A DNA stretch of 10,252 nt from Phycisphaeraceae bacterium (lineage in GTDB: Bacteria; Planctomycetota; Phycisphaerae; Phycisphaerales; Phycisphaeraceae), in NCBI GenBank assembly GCA_003552605.1, contig PUNN01000439.1, forward strand, positions 1 to 10,252, in the 5' to 3' direction. Shown in pieces: positions 1 to 6,788 of this stretch. The translations under genes and the position numbers were made by a program. The notes below the pieces were generated by a model. The model was not told the DNA's origin. It saw nothing but the letters and a program-made list of their open reading frames with translations, and did no database searches. Within the stretch, counting starts at the first letter, position 1; each line of letters begins with the position of its first letter.

Positions 1-124
1 CAGCAGCCGTCTTCGGCTGATGGCCATGCGGCGAACCCCCAATCACAGGCCGTCATGGCCATCGGCTGCGGACAGCCGCTGACCATGCCACCCGGTTTCG
101 CGTCTACATGCGTTCGCCCTGCGG
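1..124 (-). repeat. Palindromic intergenic repeat, copy A (cut by window edge)
   Basis: This stretch matches the reverse complement of copy C (9855-10023) along most of its length. Shared blocks are GGCTGATGGCCATGCGGCG (14-32), CATGGCCATCGGCTGCGG (55-72) and the end block CTACATGCGTTCGCCCTGCG (104-123), which is identical in copy C. The two inner blocks are near inverted repeats of each other and could fold into a long hairpin around position 43. The window opens inside the element, so its left end is not visible. No coding frame in it looks real. Confidence 0.8.
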
Positions 125-166
125 CTGTGACTTGAACCTTGGGTGCATGAACCTGATCCGGCCAGC

Positions 167-307
167 CTAGCCCAGTTCGCTTATCACGGCTTCGATGGTG
201 CTGTTTCGAGGCTCGCGACGGCCGTTGCGCATCGCCGCCACGGCTTGGCTCGGGCCTTGCCCGACCGCCCCTTCGACGGGGGCATGAGGCAGGGCTTGAC
301 CGGCCGC
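167..307 (-). pseudogene. Possible relic of a helix-turn-helix (XRE-type) regulator
   Basis: Directly downstream of the HEPN-like gene's TAA stop (310-308) the same frame runs on for 46 codons to a TAG at 169-167. The translated end contains SQAVAAMRNGRREP followed by NSTIEAVISELG. This spacing resembles the recognition helix and following helices of XRE-family DNA-binding domains, which often show a pattern like 'S...ISRIENGRREPSLSTLEKIAEALG'. There is no start codon with a ribosome-binding site and the first helices are missing, so if real it is a broken gene. The match is by eye and short; chance resemblance is quite possible. The rest of 124-307 shows nothing else I can support. Confidence 0.25.
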
Positions 308-1687
308 TTACTGACTCCAGGGCACGGGCTCAGTCTGCCCGACCCAACGGGGCCTCATCAGTCGTGAAGCGTAGTCCCCCTTGTATCCGACGATGTGCAG
401 CAGGGCCATCTCGACGTACCACAACGCCAGTTGGCCGGCCTCATAGAATGAGCCAGGTGGGATTTCCCAAGCCCTGTCGGGATGGACCACATGATTGCGA
501 AGTTGCGCAATTGCGTCCGGCCCATCTGACCATTTCCCATCCCGCATTCCTTGGAGGAGCGGACTCATATGTGCCGGAATATCGCGTGGTGTGTCGCAGG
601 ATGACAGCAAGAGTCGCACCGTGTCCGCAGCCGTGCTTCCCTTGAACTTATTCTTTGACACCATTCGCTTGTCTTGCACACACAGAGTCCACGCGAGCGT
701 TTCAAGGGCGATCTGAGCATGAACGACTTGGACTTCGACAGCTGCAGCGGCAGATTCAAGGTCGTTAGCCGCGATGTACCAATGGATGATGTGCTTCAAA
801 GCCTTACACCAGACCGGGCTGTCTTGCAAGCGTGCAAACCCAGGGAATACATCGCAAATCATCCTCGCGCGATGTGGACAGAACCAAGACGAGAAATGTC
901 GAATGTCCGGATGCATGTGACGCACGCCCCATTCCTCAAAGACCATCTTATCGTGGTCGTTGTAGCCGCACGTCAACCCGACGCCCGCCCATCGCCCCAA
1001 AACAAAGGAGAGAAACTCATGTAGCAGATTAACCTGCGCATTCAGATCTTGCGACACAAATGCAGCATCGTCTTCACGCGCGGTTTGAGCAACGTGGGTC
1101 AGATGGTATCCGCCCTGTTCTCTCAGTCCCTCCTCCCGCTCTTTCGTGTCCTTCATGGCGGCGATCGTGAAGCACCACCCATTTGCCTTAAGCTCGACTC
1201 GACCGCACCGTCTCCACGTCTGCTTCCCGTGGCATTCGGATAACACCTGGCAATCGCTTTCGCCATAGAACTTCGGAAAGTTGAATAGGTGTATAACAGC
1301 CCGATGAATGCTGTTTCTATCGCACAATGCATTGACCAATGATGTGTCAGGAACCATTACGATGCGCGAGCTATGCCCCCAGGTGCCACCCGAAAGGTTA
1401 ATCGAAATGGGAAGGGCTTGAATCGTGATCGATCGGTCAAGCAGTTCCACCGAACATTTAATGTCCTTCTTAATGACATCGCAAAGGGACTTGGATATCT
1501 CGCTTGGAACCAACTGCGCCTCCGGTACCCGAAAAAGCACACCCGCGCGCGGCGTAAACTGCATCTCCACTTCGACCTCGCATGTGCTGCCGGTCACCTT
1601 CGCCTGATGCGTGCCGAGGTCAATCGAAGCGTTCATTTTATCCTGCGGATACACCGGATCGACGAGATTACCGCTTCGCGTCTCCAT
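308..1687 (-). CDS. HEPN-like domain protein, candidate RNase-type defence effector
   Basis: This encodes 459 residues, with no signal peptide or membrane segment, so it is probably cytosolic. Residues 1 to about 290 are a mixed, beta-looking region I do not recognise. Residues about 300-445 look alpha-helical and carry a WYIAAN segment (303-308), ALETLAW around E329, DGPDAIAQLRNHVVHPDR with R397-x4-H402, and GYKGDYASR (434-442). The R-x4-6-H pattern on a helix is the catalytic signature of HEPN ribonucleases; the order of these blocks matches a widespread family of uncharacterised bacterial proteins, and the layout (N-terminal domain plus C-terminal HEPN) recalls the anti-phage protein ApeA. 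The ATG at 1687 is chosen because AAAGGAG lies 6 bases before it; an ATG at 1747 in the same frame lacks such a site. The start overlaps the end of the restriction-enzyme remnant by 20 bases. GC content is visibly lower than in the neighbours, a sign of transfer. RNase activity is inferred; the HEPN call is fairly good, the defence role less certain. Confidence 0.72.
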   Translation of the reverse strand: METRSGNLVDPVYPQDKMNASIDLGTHQAKVTGSTCEVEVEMQFTPRAGVLFRVPEAQLVPSEISKSLCDVIKKDIKCSVELLDRSITIQALPISINLSGGTWGHSSRIVMVPDTSLVNALCDRNSIHRAVIHLFNFPKFYGESDCQVLSECHGKQTWRRCGRVELKANGWCFTIAAMKDTKEREEGLREQGGYHLTHVAQTAREDDAAFVSQDLNAQVNLLHEFLSFVLGRWAGVGLTCGYNDHDKMVFEEWGVRHMHPDIRHFSSWFCPHRARMICDVFPGFARLQDSPVWCKALKHIIHWYIAANDLESAAAAVEVQVVHAQIALETLAWTLCVQDKRMVSKNKFKGSTAADTVRLLLSSCDTPRDIPAHMSPLLQGMRDGKWSDGPDAIAQLRNHVVHPDRAWEIPPGSFYEAGQLALWYVEMALLHIVGYKGDYASRLMRPRWVGQTEPVPWSQ

Positions 1688-2033
1688 TGGCTGCTCCTTT
1701 GCTGTCCACAGGCCGGCAGGCTTCCGCCTCATCCGCCACTGCCCCAATTCGCTGCATCACGTCGATCGTTTCGCGCAGGGCTTCGACGATGCAGGGGTAG
1801 TGCATCAGGTCATCGTAGCCCAGCGTGCGGCCGCGGCGATCCTTGAGCCACTTCTCGCAGACCTGATATCCGCCGATCTGAAACTCCCACACCGCCGGCT
1901 CGACGCCTTCGAAGTATTGGTCGGGGTTGATATACACCCGGCCGTGCTCGAGCGTCGCCGCGATCGGTGCCTGGGCCAGTTCGGTTGCGTGCGAACCCTC
2001 ACGGATTTTCCGGTGCGTTGCAAGGTCGGCCAA
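1668..2033 (-). pseudogene. C-terminal remnant of a type ISP restriction-modification enzyme
   Basis: The frame encodes about 121 residues from a TTG at 2033. Residues 31-96 carry the signature of the C-terminal specificity domain of type ISP (LlaBIII-like) restriction-modification enzymes: GRVYINPDQYFEGV, VWEFQIGGYQVCEKWLKDR, GRTL, then a HY..IVEALRETI segment. In intact enzymes this lies at the very end of a protein of roughly 1000-1600 residues that also holds nuclease, helicase and N6-adenine methyltransferase domains. Here the AsmA-like gene ends at 2063, only 30 bases upstream, so all those domains are absent. The frame stays open upstream into the AsmA-like gene but in another reading frame, so that part is not meaningful. 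The fragment has no ribosome-binding site that I can see. The reading frame is undamaged over the conserved part, which suggests either recent loss or retained expression as a small DNA-recognition piece; a dead remnant is more likely. Confidence 0.82.
1694..1700 (-). promoter_or_regulatory. Strong ribosome-binding site of the HEPN-like gene
   Basis: The minus strand reads AAAGGAG, six bases before the ATG at 1687. It lies inside the coding part of the upstream restriction-enzyme remnant, so translation of the HEPN-like gene could be coupled to it. It decides the start against an in-frame ATG at 1747. Confidence 0.75.
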
Positions 2034-2062
2034 CAGCGTTGAAAGGATGGCAAAACTGACAT

Positions 2063-5000
2063 CTACTCCTCCGGCTCCTCGGCCGGCAGTTCCTCGACGG
2101 GCGCCGGCTCGACACCCACGGCGCCGCCGACGGCACGGGTGAATTCGCGGAACAGGCTGAAGGGGATGGGGCGGACTTCGGGGGCATCGATGCGACCATC
2201 GATCCGTGCGGTGGTCATATCACCCTGGTAAGCGGCGATGGCATCGGCAAGGTCTCTCAAAAGCCCAATATCCGGCAGCGGATTGAGAATGCCGACGGCG
2301 TAACCCTCGATCGGGCTCTCCGTGCCCTGTCGCAGGTCGAGCACGGCGAGGTTGAGGTTCAGCCGCGCACCCCGGTTGGTGTAATCGAGCCGCTCGATCC
2401 GGAAGGTCGGACCGTCCAGCCGCAGCCGCGCTTCGCCGCGACCTTCAGCGCGGCCTGCCCGGATGCGGAGGTTCATCAGCCGGTAGAGCTCGTTGAACAT
2501 GGGAATGCGCACGAAGTCCGAATCCCGCACCGACAACCGGCCGCCACCGGAAGCACGCGTCCAGTCGGCCAGCGGCATCCCGGTGTGAATGCGCCCGCTC
2601 AACCGGCCGGGGATGGGTGTCCCGGCGATATCTTCAGGCAGGCCTTCATCCCTCGCTGGGTCAAGGATATCACCCAGCGAGATAAGCTGATCAATCGAAA
2701 GCTCATCCCACTGCAGATTGCCATAGGCGAACCAGTGCCCGCGCTGTTTCGTCATCCGGCCCCACAGGCTTACTTCGCCATCGGCAAGGTCGATCGTCCC
2801 CCGGTGCAGCAGGATGCGATCATTCTCATCGTCGACAAACGCCTGCAACAGGACATCGCCCATCTCGAGCCGCTCGAGCACGAGTTGCCGCGGGTTGAGC
2901 TCCAGATCGATGCGGAACGGCCCCGGCGCCCGGGGCGAATCATCCGGCGCCGCCACCAGCCGCCCATCAATCGTGCCGCTGAGCCCATCGAGGGCACGGT
3001 TGAGCGAGCCCGGGTGCAACCCGACCATGAACTCGATCTCCGGCGCCCAATCCAGAAGCGCCCCCGCATCAATGGCCTCGATATCCATCCCTAGATGGCT
3101 TCGCCACGGCGATGCAAGCTCAATCACCGCATCTCCCGTGGCACGGCCATCGAGCATCTCGGCCGTGATCTGTGGCAGTTCAAGGCGATCTTCAACGAAT
3201 CGGCCCTCGACCGCAGCGCGGCCGAGCAGTCGATCATGGTAGTGAAGCGTTGTCCGGACATCGACCGGTCCGTGAAGGTGCATCGTCGCCAGGTCGGCTT
3301 GCACCCCCACTTCACCCGTGGCGTGCGCCACGAAATGCGGATACACCGGGTGCTGTGCCGGCCAGTCGGTCACGCTGAACGAACCGGCCACCTCGTTGGG
3401 CCGGTCAAGGGATAGCGCAACCTCGCCCCGGGCCTCGCTTTCGCCCACCCGGGCCACGATCCGGCGCAGGTTGAGCCTGCCATCTTTCACTTCAATCCCG
3501 CCCTCTGCATCATCGACGATAAACCATGGGTGATGCACCGCCTCGGCATGCCAAGACCCCTCCCCTTCGAGCGTGTCCGGGTCAAAGCCATTAAGGGACA
3601 GATCAATTTGCGCCCCGGCGGTGCCACCGAGTTGCAGCGGGACATCGCTGAATCGGTCCGCCTCACCCAGCCCCAGGCCGCCGAGACTGACCGAAGCCGT
3701 GGTCTGGCCCGATGCAACCTGATGCGCTGCCTCGAAACGCAGAGCGGCGCCGAGCAGGGTGAACGGCTCACTCTCGATGTTGCCCCCCTTCTCATCCACG
3801 GCGCCGCTGACGGTGAAACGGACCGTCTCTGCCGGCCCATCGCCAAGTTCAAGCCCATCGGCGCGCAAGTGCGTGCGATGAGTCACCCGCAGTGGCGACA
3901 ACGTGCCATCAGCCCGGCCGCTGATGGAAGCACCGGCCATCGAGGCGAGATGGCGATCGTCCAATTCGAAAGTCATCGCCGCGTGAGCCAGGTCGTAATC
4001 CACCGCTACCGCCCCATCATCGGCCAGCGAGAGCCAGCCATCGAGACTTCCCGACCAGGGGCCAGCCTGGAGCTGCCGCAGCTCAAAGTTGGCGCGCTCA
4101 CCATCGCTGAAAGCTTCGATCCGGGCGCTGCCCACCGCCTCGCCGAGCACCGCCGCGCGCAGCGATTCGAGCCGGCCGTCGACCGACCACCGCTGCGTGG
4201 CCAGGTCGAGCCGGCCGGCATGCCCCACCATGCGGGCACTGCCGTGCCCCTCGACCTCGACCGGCAGGTCGAAACGGTTGAGCGTGAGCACCCCATCGGC
4301 CAGCCGGCCGGCGGCCGTGACGGTCCCGGCCCCCGCGGCGATCGCATCGCCGCTCCAGCGGCCATCGAGCTGCCGCAACTCCCACGAAAGCTCGGTAAAT
4401 GCCGGCCCGGTCGCGTTCAGCGCCAAAGCTGAATCCCACGTGCCCCATGGCGTGGCACCGTGAGAGGTAACGCCCGCGGCCATGCGCAGTGCCCCGAAGG
4501 GGCCGCCGCGGTCGATGTTGGCCTCGATCGTGCCGCCGTGTTGCAGCGGCTCGGGCAGTGCCATGTCCTCCCAGTGCCCGTGTGCCACGCCGCGCTGCTC
4601 GGCGAGATGGTAGTCGCCCCTGAACGAGGCCCTCCCATCGAACGCCCTGACCACCAGGTCCTGCCAGCTCACCGTCCCCGCTTCGAGCACGATCGCCCCG
4701 CCCGCGATCCGCGCCGGGTCGGCAAGCCAGCGAGGTGCTTCCACCTCGAGGTCGCGCGGCGTGGCCCGGATGCGGCCGTCGCGGATCTCGACCCCCACCT
4801 CCCCGCGGGCGCTGCCCTCAGCAATGCCCGCCCGCTCGATGTGCAACTGTCCGCGAAGCCCGCCATCCTGCACGCGGCCGGCCCAGCGAAGCTCGGCTTC
4901 GAGCGCTTCGAGCCGCTGATCCGGCAGCCACGCCGCCAGCTTTTTCAACTCGCGAACCGTGGCCTTCAACTCATGCCGCTGCTCACCCCGCGTGGCCAAC

Positions 5001-5602
5001 TCACCCTCGAGATGCGCCAGGCCCGGCACATCGACATCCAGTTCACCCGCGGCGGGGCCGGAAGGGGTCAACCTCAAAGCAATCTGTGACAGCACCTCGC
5101 TTCGACCGGCCGCGTCCGCGAGGTGGATCGAAACATCGTTGAACACCACATGCGGCAGCGGCGGCAGTGGCCGCGGGCGGTCCGGCGGCGGGGGGCGCCG
5201 CTGATCGAGCATGGCCATGAGTCGCTCGACGTTCCAGCGGCCCTGCTCATCGCGATGCAGATGCACATCCGGCCCATCCGCTTCGATGCGATAGACGTTG
5301 AAGCCTCTTCCCGTCACCAGCCCGGGCAGGCTGGTGTGCTCGATGCGAATGCTCGGCACCGCCAGCAGCGGCCGATCCTCCAACGGCAGGGCGATGCGCA
5401 GATCACGCAAAGATGTGCGGCCACCCCAGGTTGCCCGCAGCGAGGTGAGCTCGACATCCAAGCCCGTCTCCCGCTCGAGCTCGGCAACGATGATCCGCCG
5501 CGGTAGATCGCTCCAGAGCACCACCTGCACGGCGGCGAGCAACAGCACCACAAGAATGGGTACCGCGATGAGCAGGAACTTGAGCAGTCGCTTCATCGCC
5601 AA
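2063..5602 (-). CDS. Large AsmA-like envelope protein
   Basis: This 1179-residue protein begins with basic residues and one hydrophobic helix (about 4-30, LLKFLLIAVPILVVLLLAAV), then has a very long run of short alternating beta-type segments rich in Gly, Ala, Leu, Asp and Arg. The C-terminal part from about residue 1035 (FNELYRLMNL, then RGEARLRLDGPTFRIERLDY and GYAVGILNPLPDIGLL) resembles the AsmA-like C-terminal region. AsmA, TamB and YhdP-type proteins are anchored in the inner membrane and extend as a beta-groove across the periplasm, where they move or organise lipids; that role is inferred here from fold resemblance. The protein ends in a Glu/Pro-rich tail. It lies 30 bases after the lipoprotein gene on the same strand, which suggests one operon. 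The start is set at TTG 5602 because GGAG lies 7 bases before it; an ATG at 5596, two codons on, is the alternative with a 13-base gap. Confidence 0.85.
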   Translation of the reverse strand: MAMKRLLKFLLIAVPILVVLLLAAVQVVLWSDLPRRIIVAELERETGLDVELTSLRATWGGRTSLRDLRIALPLEDRPLLAVPSIRIEHTSLPGLVTGRGFNVYRIEADGPDVHLHRDEQGRWNVERLMAMLDQRRPPPPDRPRPLPPLPHVVFNDVSIHLADAAGRSEVLSQIALRLTPSGPAAGELDVDVPGLAHLEGELATRGEQRHELKATVRELKKLAAWLPDQRLEALEAELRWAGRVQDGGLRGQLHIERAGIAEGSARGEVGVEIRDGRIRATPRDLEVEAPRWLADPARIAGGAIVLEAGTVSWQDLVVRAFDGRASFRGDYHLAEQRGVAHGHWEDMALPEPLQHGGTIEANIDRGGPFGALRMAAGVTSHGATPWGTWDSALALNATGPAFTELSWELRQLDGRWSGDAIAAGAGTVTAAGRLADGVLTLNRFDLPVEVEGHGSARMVGHAGRLDLATQRWSVDGRLESLRAAVLGEAVGSARIEAFSDGERANFELRQLQAGPWSGSLDGWLSLADDGAVAVDYDLAHAAMTFELDDRHLASMAGASISGRADGTLSPLRVTHRTHLRADGLELGDGPAETVRFTVSGAVDEKGGNIESEPFTLLGAALRFEAAHQVASGQTTASVSLGGLGLGEADRFSDVPLQLGGTAGAQIDLSLNGFDPDTLEGEGSWHAEAVHHPWFIVDDAEGGIEVKDGRLNLRRIVARVGESEARGEVALSLDRPNEVAGSFSVTDWPAQHPVYPHFVAHATGEVGVQADLATMHLHGPVDVRTTLHYHDRLLGRAAVEGRFVEDRLELPQITAEMLDGRATGDAVIELASPWRSHLGMDIEAIDAGALLDWAPEIEFMVGLHPGSLNRALDGLSGTIDGRLVAAPDDSPRAPGPFRIDLELNPRQLVLERLEMGDVLLQAFVDDENDRILLHRGTIDLADGEVSLWGRMTKQRGHWFAYGNLQWDELSIDQLISLGDILDPARDEGLPEDIAGTPIPGRLSGRIHTGMPLADWTRASGGGRLSVRDSDFVRIPMFNELYRLMNLRIRAGRAEGRGEARLRLDGPTFRIERLDYTNRGARLNLNLAVLDLRQGTESPIEGYAVGILNPLPDIGLLRDLADAIAAYQGDMTTARIDGRIDAPEVRPIPFSLFREFTRAVGGAVGVEPAPVEELPAEEPEE

Positions 5603-5609
5603 TGATACG

Positions 5610-5613
5610 CTCC
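5610..5613 (-). promoter_or_regulatory. Ribosome-binding site favouring a TTG start for the AsmA-like gene
   Basis: GGAG on the minus strand lies 7 bases before TTG (5602) and 13 bases before ATG (5596). The spacing favours TTG, but both give nearly the same protein. Confidence 0.5.
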
Positions 5614-5632
5614 GCGGCAGCCGGCATGGATG

Positions 5633-6268
5633 TCAGTCACGTTCAGTCGGCGGGATATCCCCGCGGATCTGGTGCCCGAGGCCAAAGATCCACCAGTCGG
5701 TGCGGAATGTCTGGCCGATGAACGGGCCGGTACTTGCGGCCATCTCGCCGTTGTCGGCCCAGTATGCCACGATGGCCACGCTTGCAAAGCCCCGCTGCCG
5801 GATGTTCTTGAAAAGCGACAACTCCGGCGTGGCGACCTCGGTGATCGCCCCGACCGGGCCGTCCTGCCCGGCAGTGGCCGGCACCACCAGGGAGGGAATC
5901 CCCACGAGCATATCTGAGCGGTCGATGCCGAGCCCCGCGGTCCGGACCTCGGCCACGACTTCCGCCTCCGCACGCTCATCGGTCACCCGGACCCCCTGTT
6001 CGAGCATGTGAGCCCGCACCTCGGCGAGGAGGAACTGCCGGTCGGTCGAACTGAGGTAGTCGGCATCGACGAATACCCGCCGATCCCGCATCGGCTCGAT
6101 GTTCAACTGCCGCACGGCCTCGGCCACCGCCTGGGACTGGAGAAAGTGCTCGCTCGCGGTGCGGGCCGGATCGGTCGTGCGCACCGTGGACGTGCAGCCG
6201 CCGCCGACGAGTAAGACCGCAAGCAGCAGCGCGGCACGATAAACAGATGATTCATTCTGCCAAACCAT
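5633..6268 (-). CDS. Small lipoprotein, DUF6655-like
   Basis: This encodes 211 residues. It starts with a signal peptide: a short N-region ending at R11, a hydrophobic stretch AALLLAVLLVGGG and then C25, a somewhat relaxed lipobox because position -3 is Gly. The mature part follows with TDPARTASEHFLQSQAVAEA, an FVDADYLSSTDRQFLLAEVR segment, AEAEVVAEVRTAGLGIDRSD, VGIPSLVVP and TPELSLFKNIRQRGFASVAI. This order resembles planctomycete lipoproteins of the DUF6655 type, of unknown function; the family name is from memory. The ATG at 6268 is chosen because GGAG lies 6 bases before it and because it puts the signal peptide at the N-terminus. The same frame stays open upstream to about 6802, but that part runs through intergenic repeats and is not coding. 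It precedes the AsmA-like gene by 30 bases and may act with it in the envelope. Confidence 0.78.
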   Translation of the reverse strand: MVWQNESSVYRAALLLAVLLVGGGCTSTVRTTDPARTASEHFLQSQAVAEAVRQLNIEPMRDRRVFVDADYLSSTDRQFLLAEVRAHMLEQGVRVTDERAEAEVVAEVRTAGLGIDRSDMLVGIPSLVVPATAGQDGPVGAITEVATPELSLFKNIRQRGFASVAIVAYWADNGEMAASTGPFIGQTFRTDWWIFGLGHQIRGDIPPTERD

Positions 6269-6274
6269 TCCACG

Positions 6275-6278
6275 CTCC
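6275..6278 (-). promoter_or_regulatory. Ribosome-binding site of the lipoprotein gene
   Basis: GGAG on the minus strand, six bases before ATG 6268. It settles the start against the long upstream open frame. Confidence 0.6.
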
Positions 6279-6333
6279 AACGAGGCCGCCACCCCCGGCC
6301 CCTTCCGTTCACCCGCCCTCCGGGCCAGCTCCA

Positions 6334-6447
6334 CCGGCAAGAGAATAGCAGATGCATCGTCACGCCTCACACGGACAGCAGACGTCAGCGGGTGCCGGGG
6401 CGCATGACACGCGCCGCGGGTTGCCTTTGTATCCAGAGAAGGCTGGG
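6334..6447. repeat. Direct repeat, first unit (period about 255 bp)
   Basis: The left block CCGGCAAGAGAATAGCAGAT and following bases (6334-6369) match 6589-6624 in 33 of 36 positions by my count. The right block (6415-6447, including TATCCAGAGAAGGCTGG) matches 6671-6703 in 28 of 33. The middle of the unit is diverged. It lies in the divergent gap upstream of the lipoprotein gene, and palindromic copy B starts at its end. Confidence 0.75.
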
Positions 6448-6586
6448 TGGCATGGTCAGCGGCTTCCGGGGGTGTCCGCAGCCGATGGCCATGCGGCCCC
6501 GAGGGTTCAGGACGTCCCAAGCGCCTTGCAGCCTCGCATGGCCATCGGGCTGAAGACCCCCGGAGAGCCCGCTGACCATGCCACCC
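6445..6586 (+). repeat. Palindromic intergenic repeat, copy B
   Basis: The outer arms are perfect inverted repeats: GGGTGGCATGGTCAGC (6445-6460) and GCTGACCATGCCACCC (6571-6586). Inside them CTTCCGGGGGT pairs with ACCCCCGGAGAG apart from small differences, and GATGGCCATGCGG pairs with CTCGCATGGCCATC. The whole 142 bp could form one long hairpin around 6516. It aligns with copy C in the same orientation over the left arm and centre. It lies between the divergent lipoprotein and methyltransferase-like genes. Confidence 0.85.
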
Positions 6587-6588
6587 CC

Positions 6589-6703
6589 CCGGTAAGAGAA
6601 TCGCAGATGCATCGTCAAGCCTCATCGCCGGGGCCCGAAGGGACATTGCAGGCGCGTGCATCGCACTTGGCGCGGGCTCCCTTTTTATCCAGAGCAGGCT
6701 GGC
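6589..6703. repeat. Direct repeat, second unit (period about 255 bp)
   Basis: This is the partner of 6334-6447: the same AGAGAAT.GCAGATGCATCGTCA block starts it and the same TATCCAGAG.AGGCTGG block ends it. Together the two units enclose palindromic copy B, so the arrangement could be a duplication of the flank or a tandem of a composite element. Confidence 0.75.
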
Positions 6704-6714
6704 TGGCTTTGCGG

Positions 6715-6733
6715 CTCCATGCGTTTGCCCTGC
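6715..6733. repeat. Isolated end block of the palindromic repeat
   Basis: CTCCATGCGTTTGCCCTGC matches the end block of copies A and C (CTACATGCGTTCGCCCTGC) in 17 of 19 positions. It suggests that copy B plus the second direct-repeat unit form one longer composite element ending here, about 55 bases before the methyltransferase-like start. Confidence 0.6.
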
Positions 6734-6788
6734 CATTGCCTTGGGTAAGTTTGTCCCCCCTCCCCTGCCCCGGTAGATTCCACCGGCC

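Noticed and set aside
1..124. CRISPR array or tRNA gene in the repeat-rich left end
   Set aside because: There are no regularly spaced short repeats and no cloverleaf; the pattern is one long palindrome matching copies B and C.
262..285. Possible intrinsic terminator hairpin after the HEPN-like gene
   Set aside because: The stem is only about four or five GC pairs around TTCGAC and no T-run follows.
1805..2062. An 85-codon minus-strand frame starting right after the AsmA-like stop
   Set aside because: It is the restriction-enzyme remnant read in the wrong frame; the conserved blocks appear only in the other frame.
3530..4432. A 300-codon plus-strand frame opposite the AsmA-like gene
   Set aside because: It has no recognisable domain and lies within a strong gene on the other strand.
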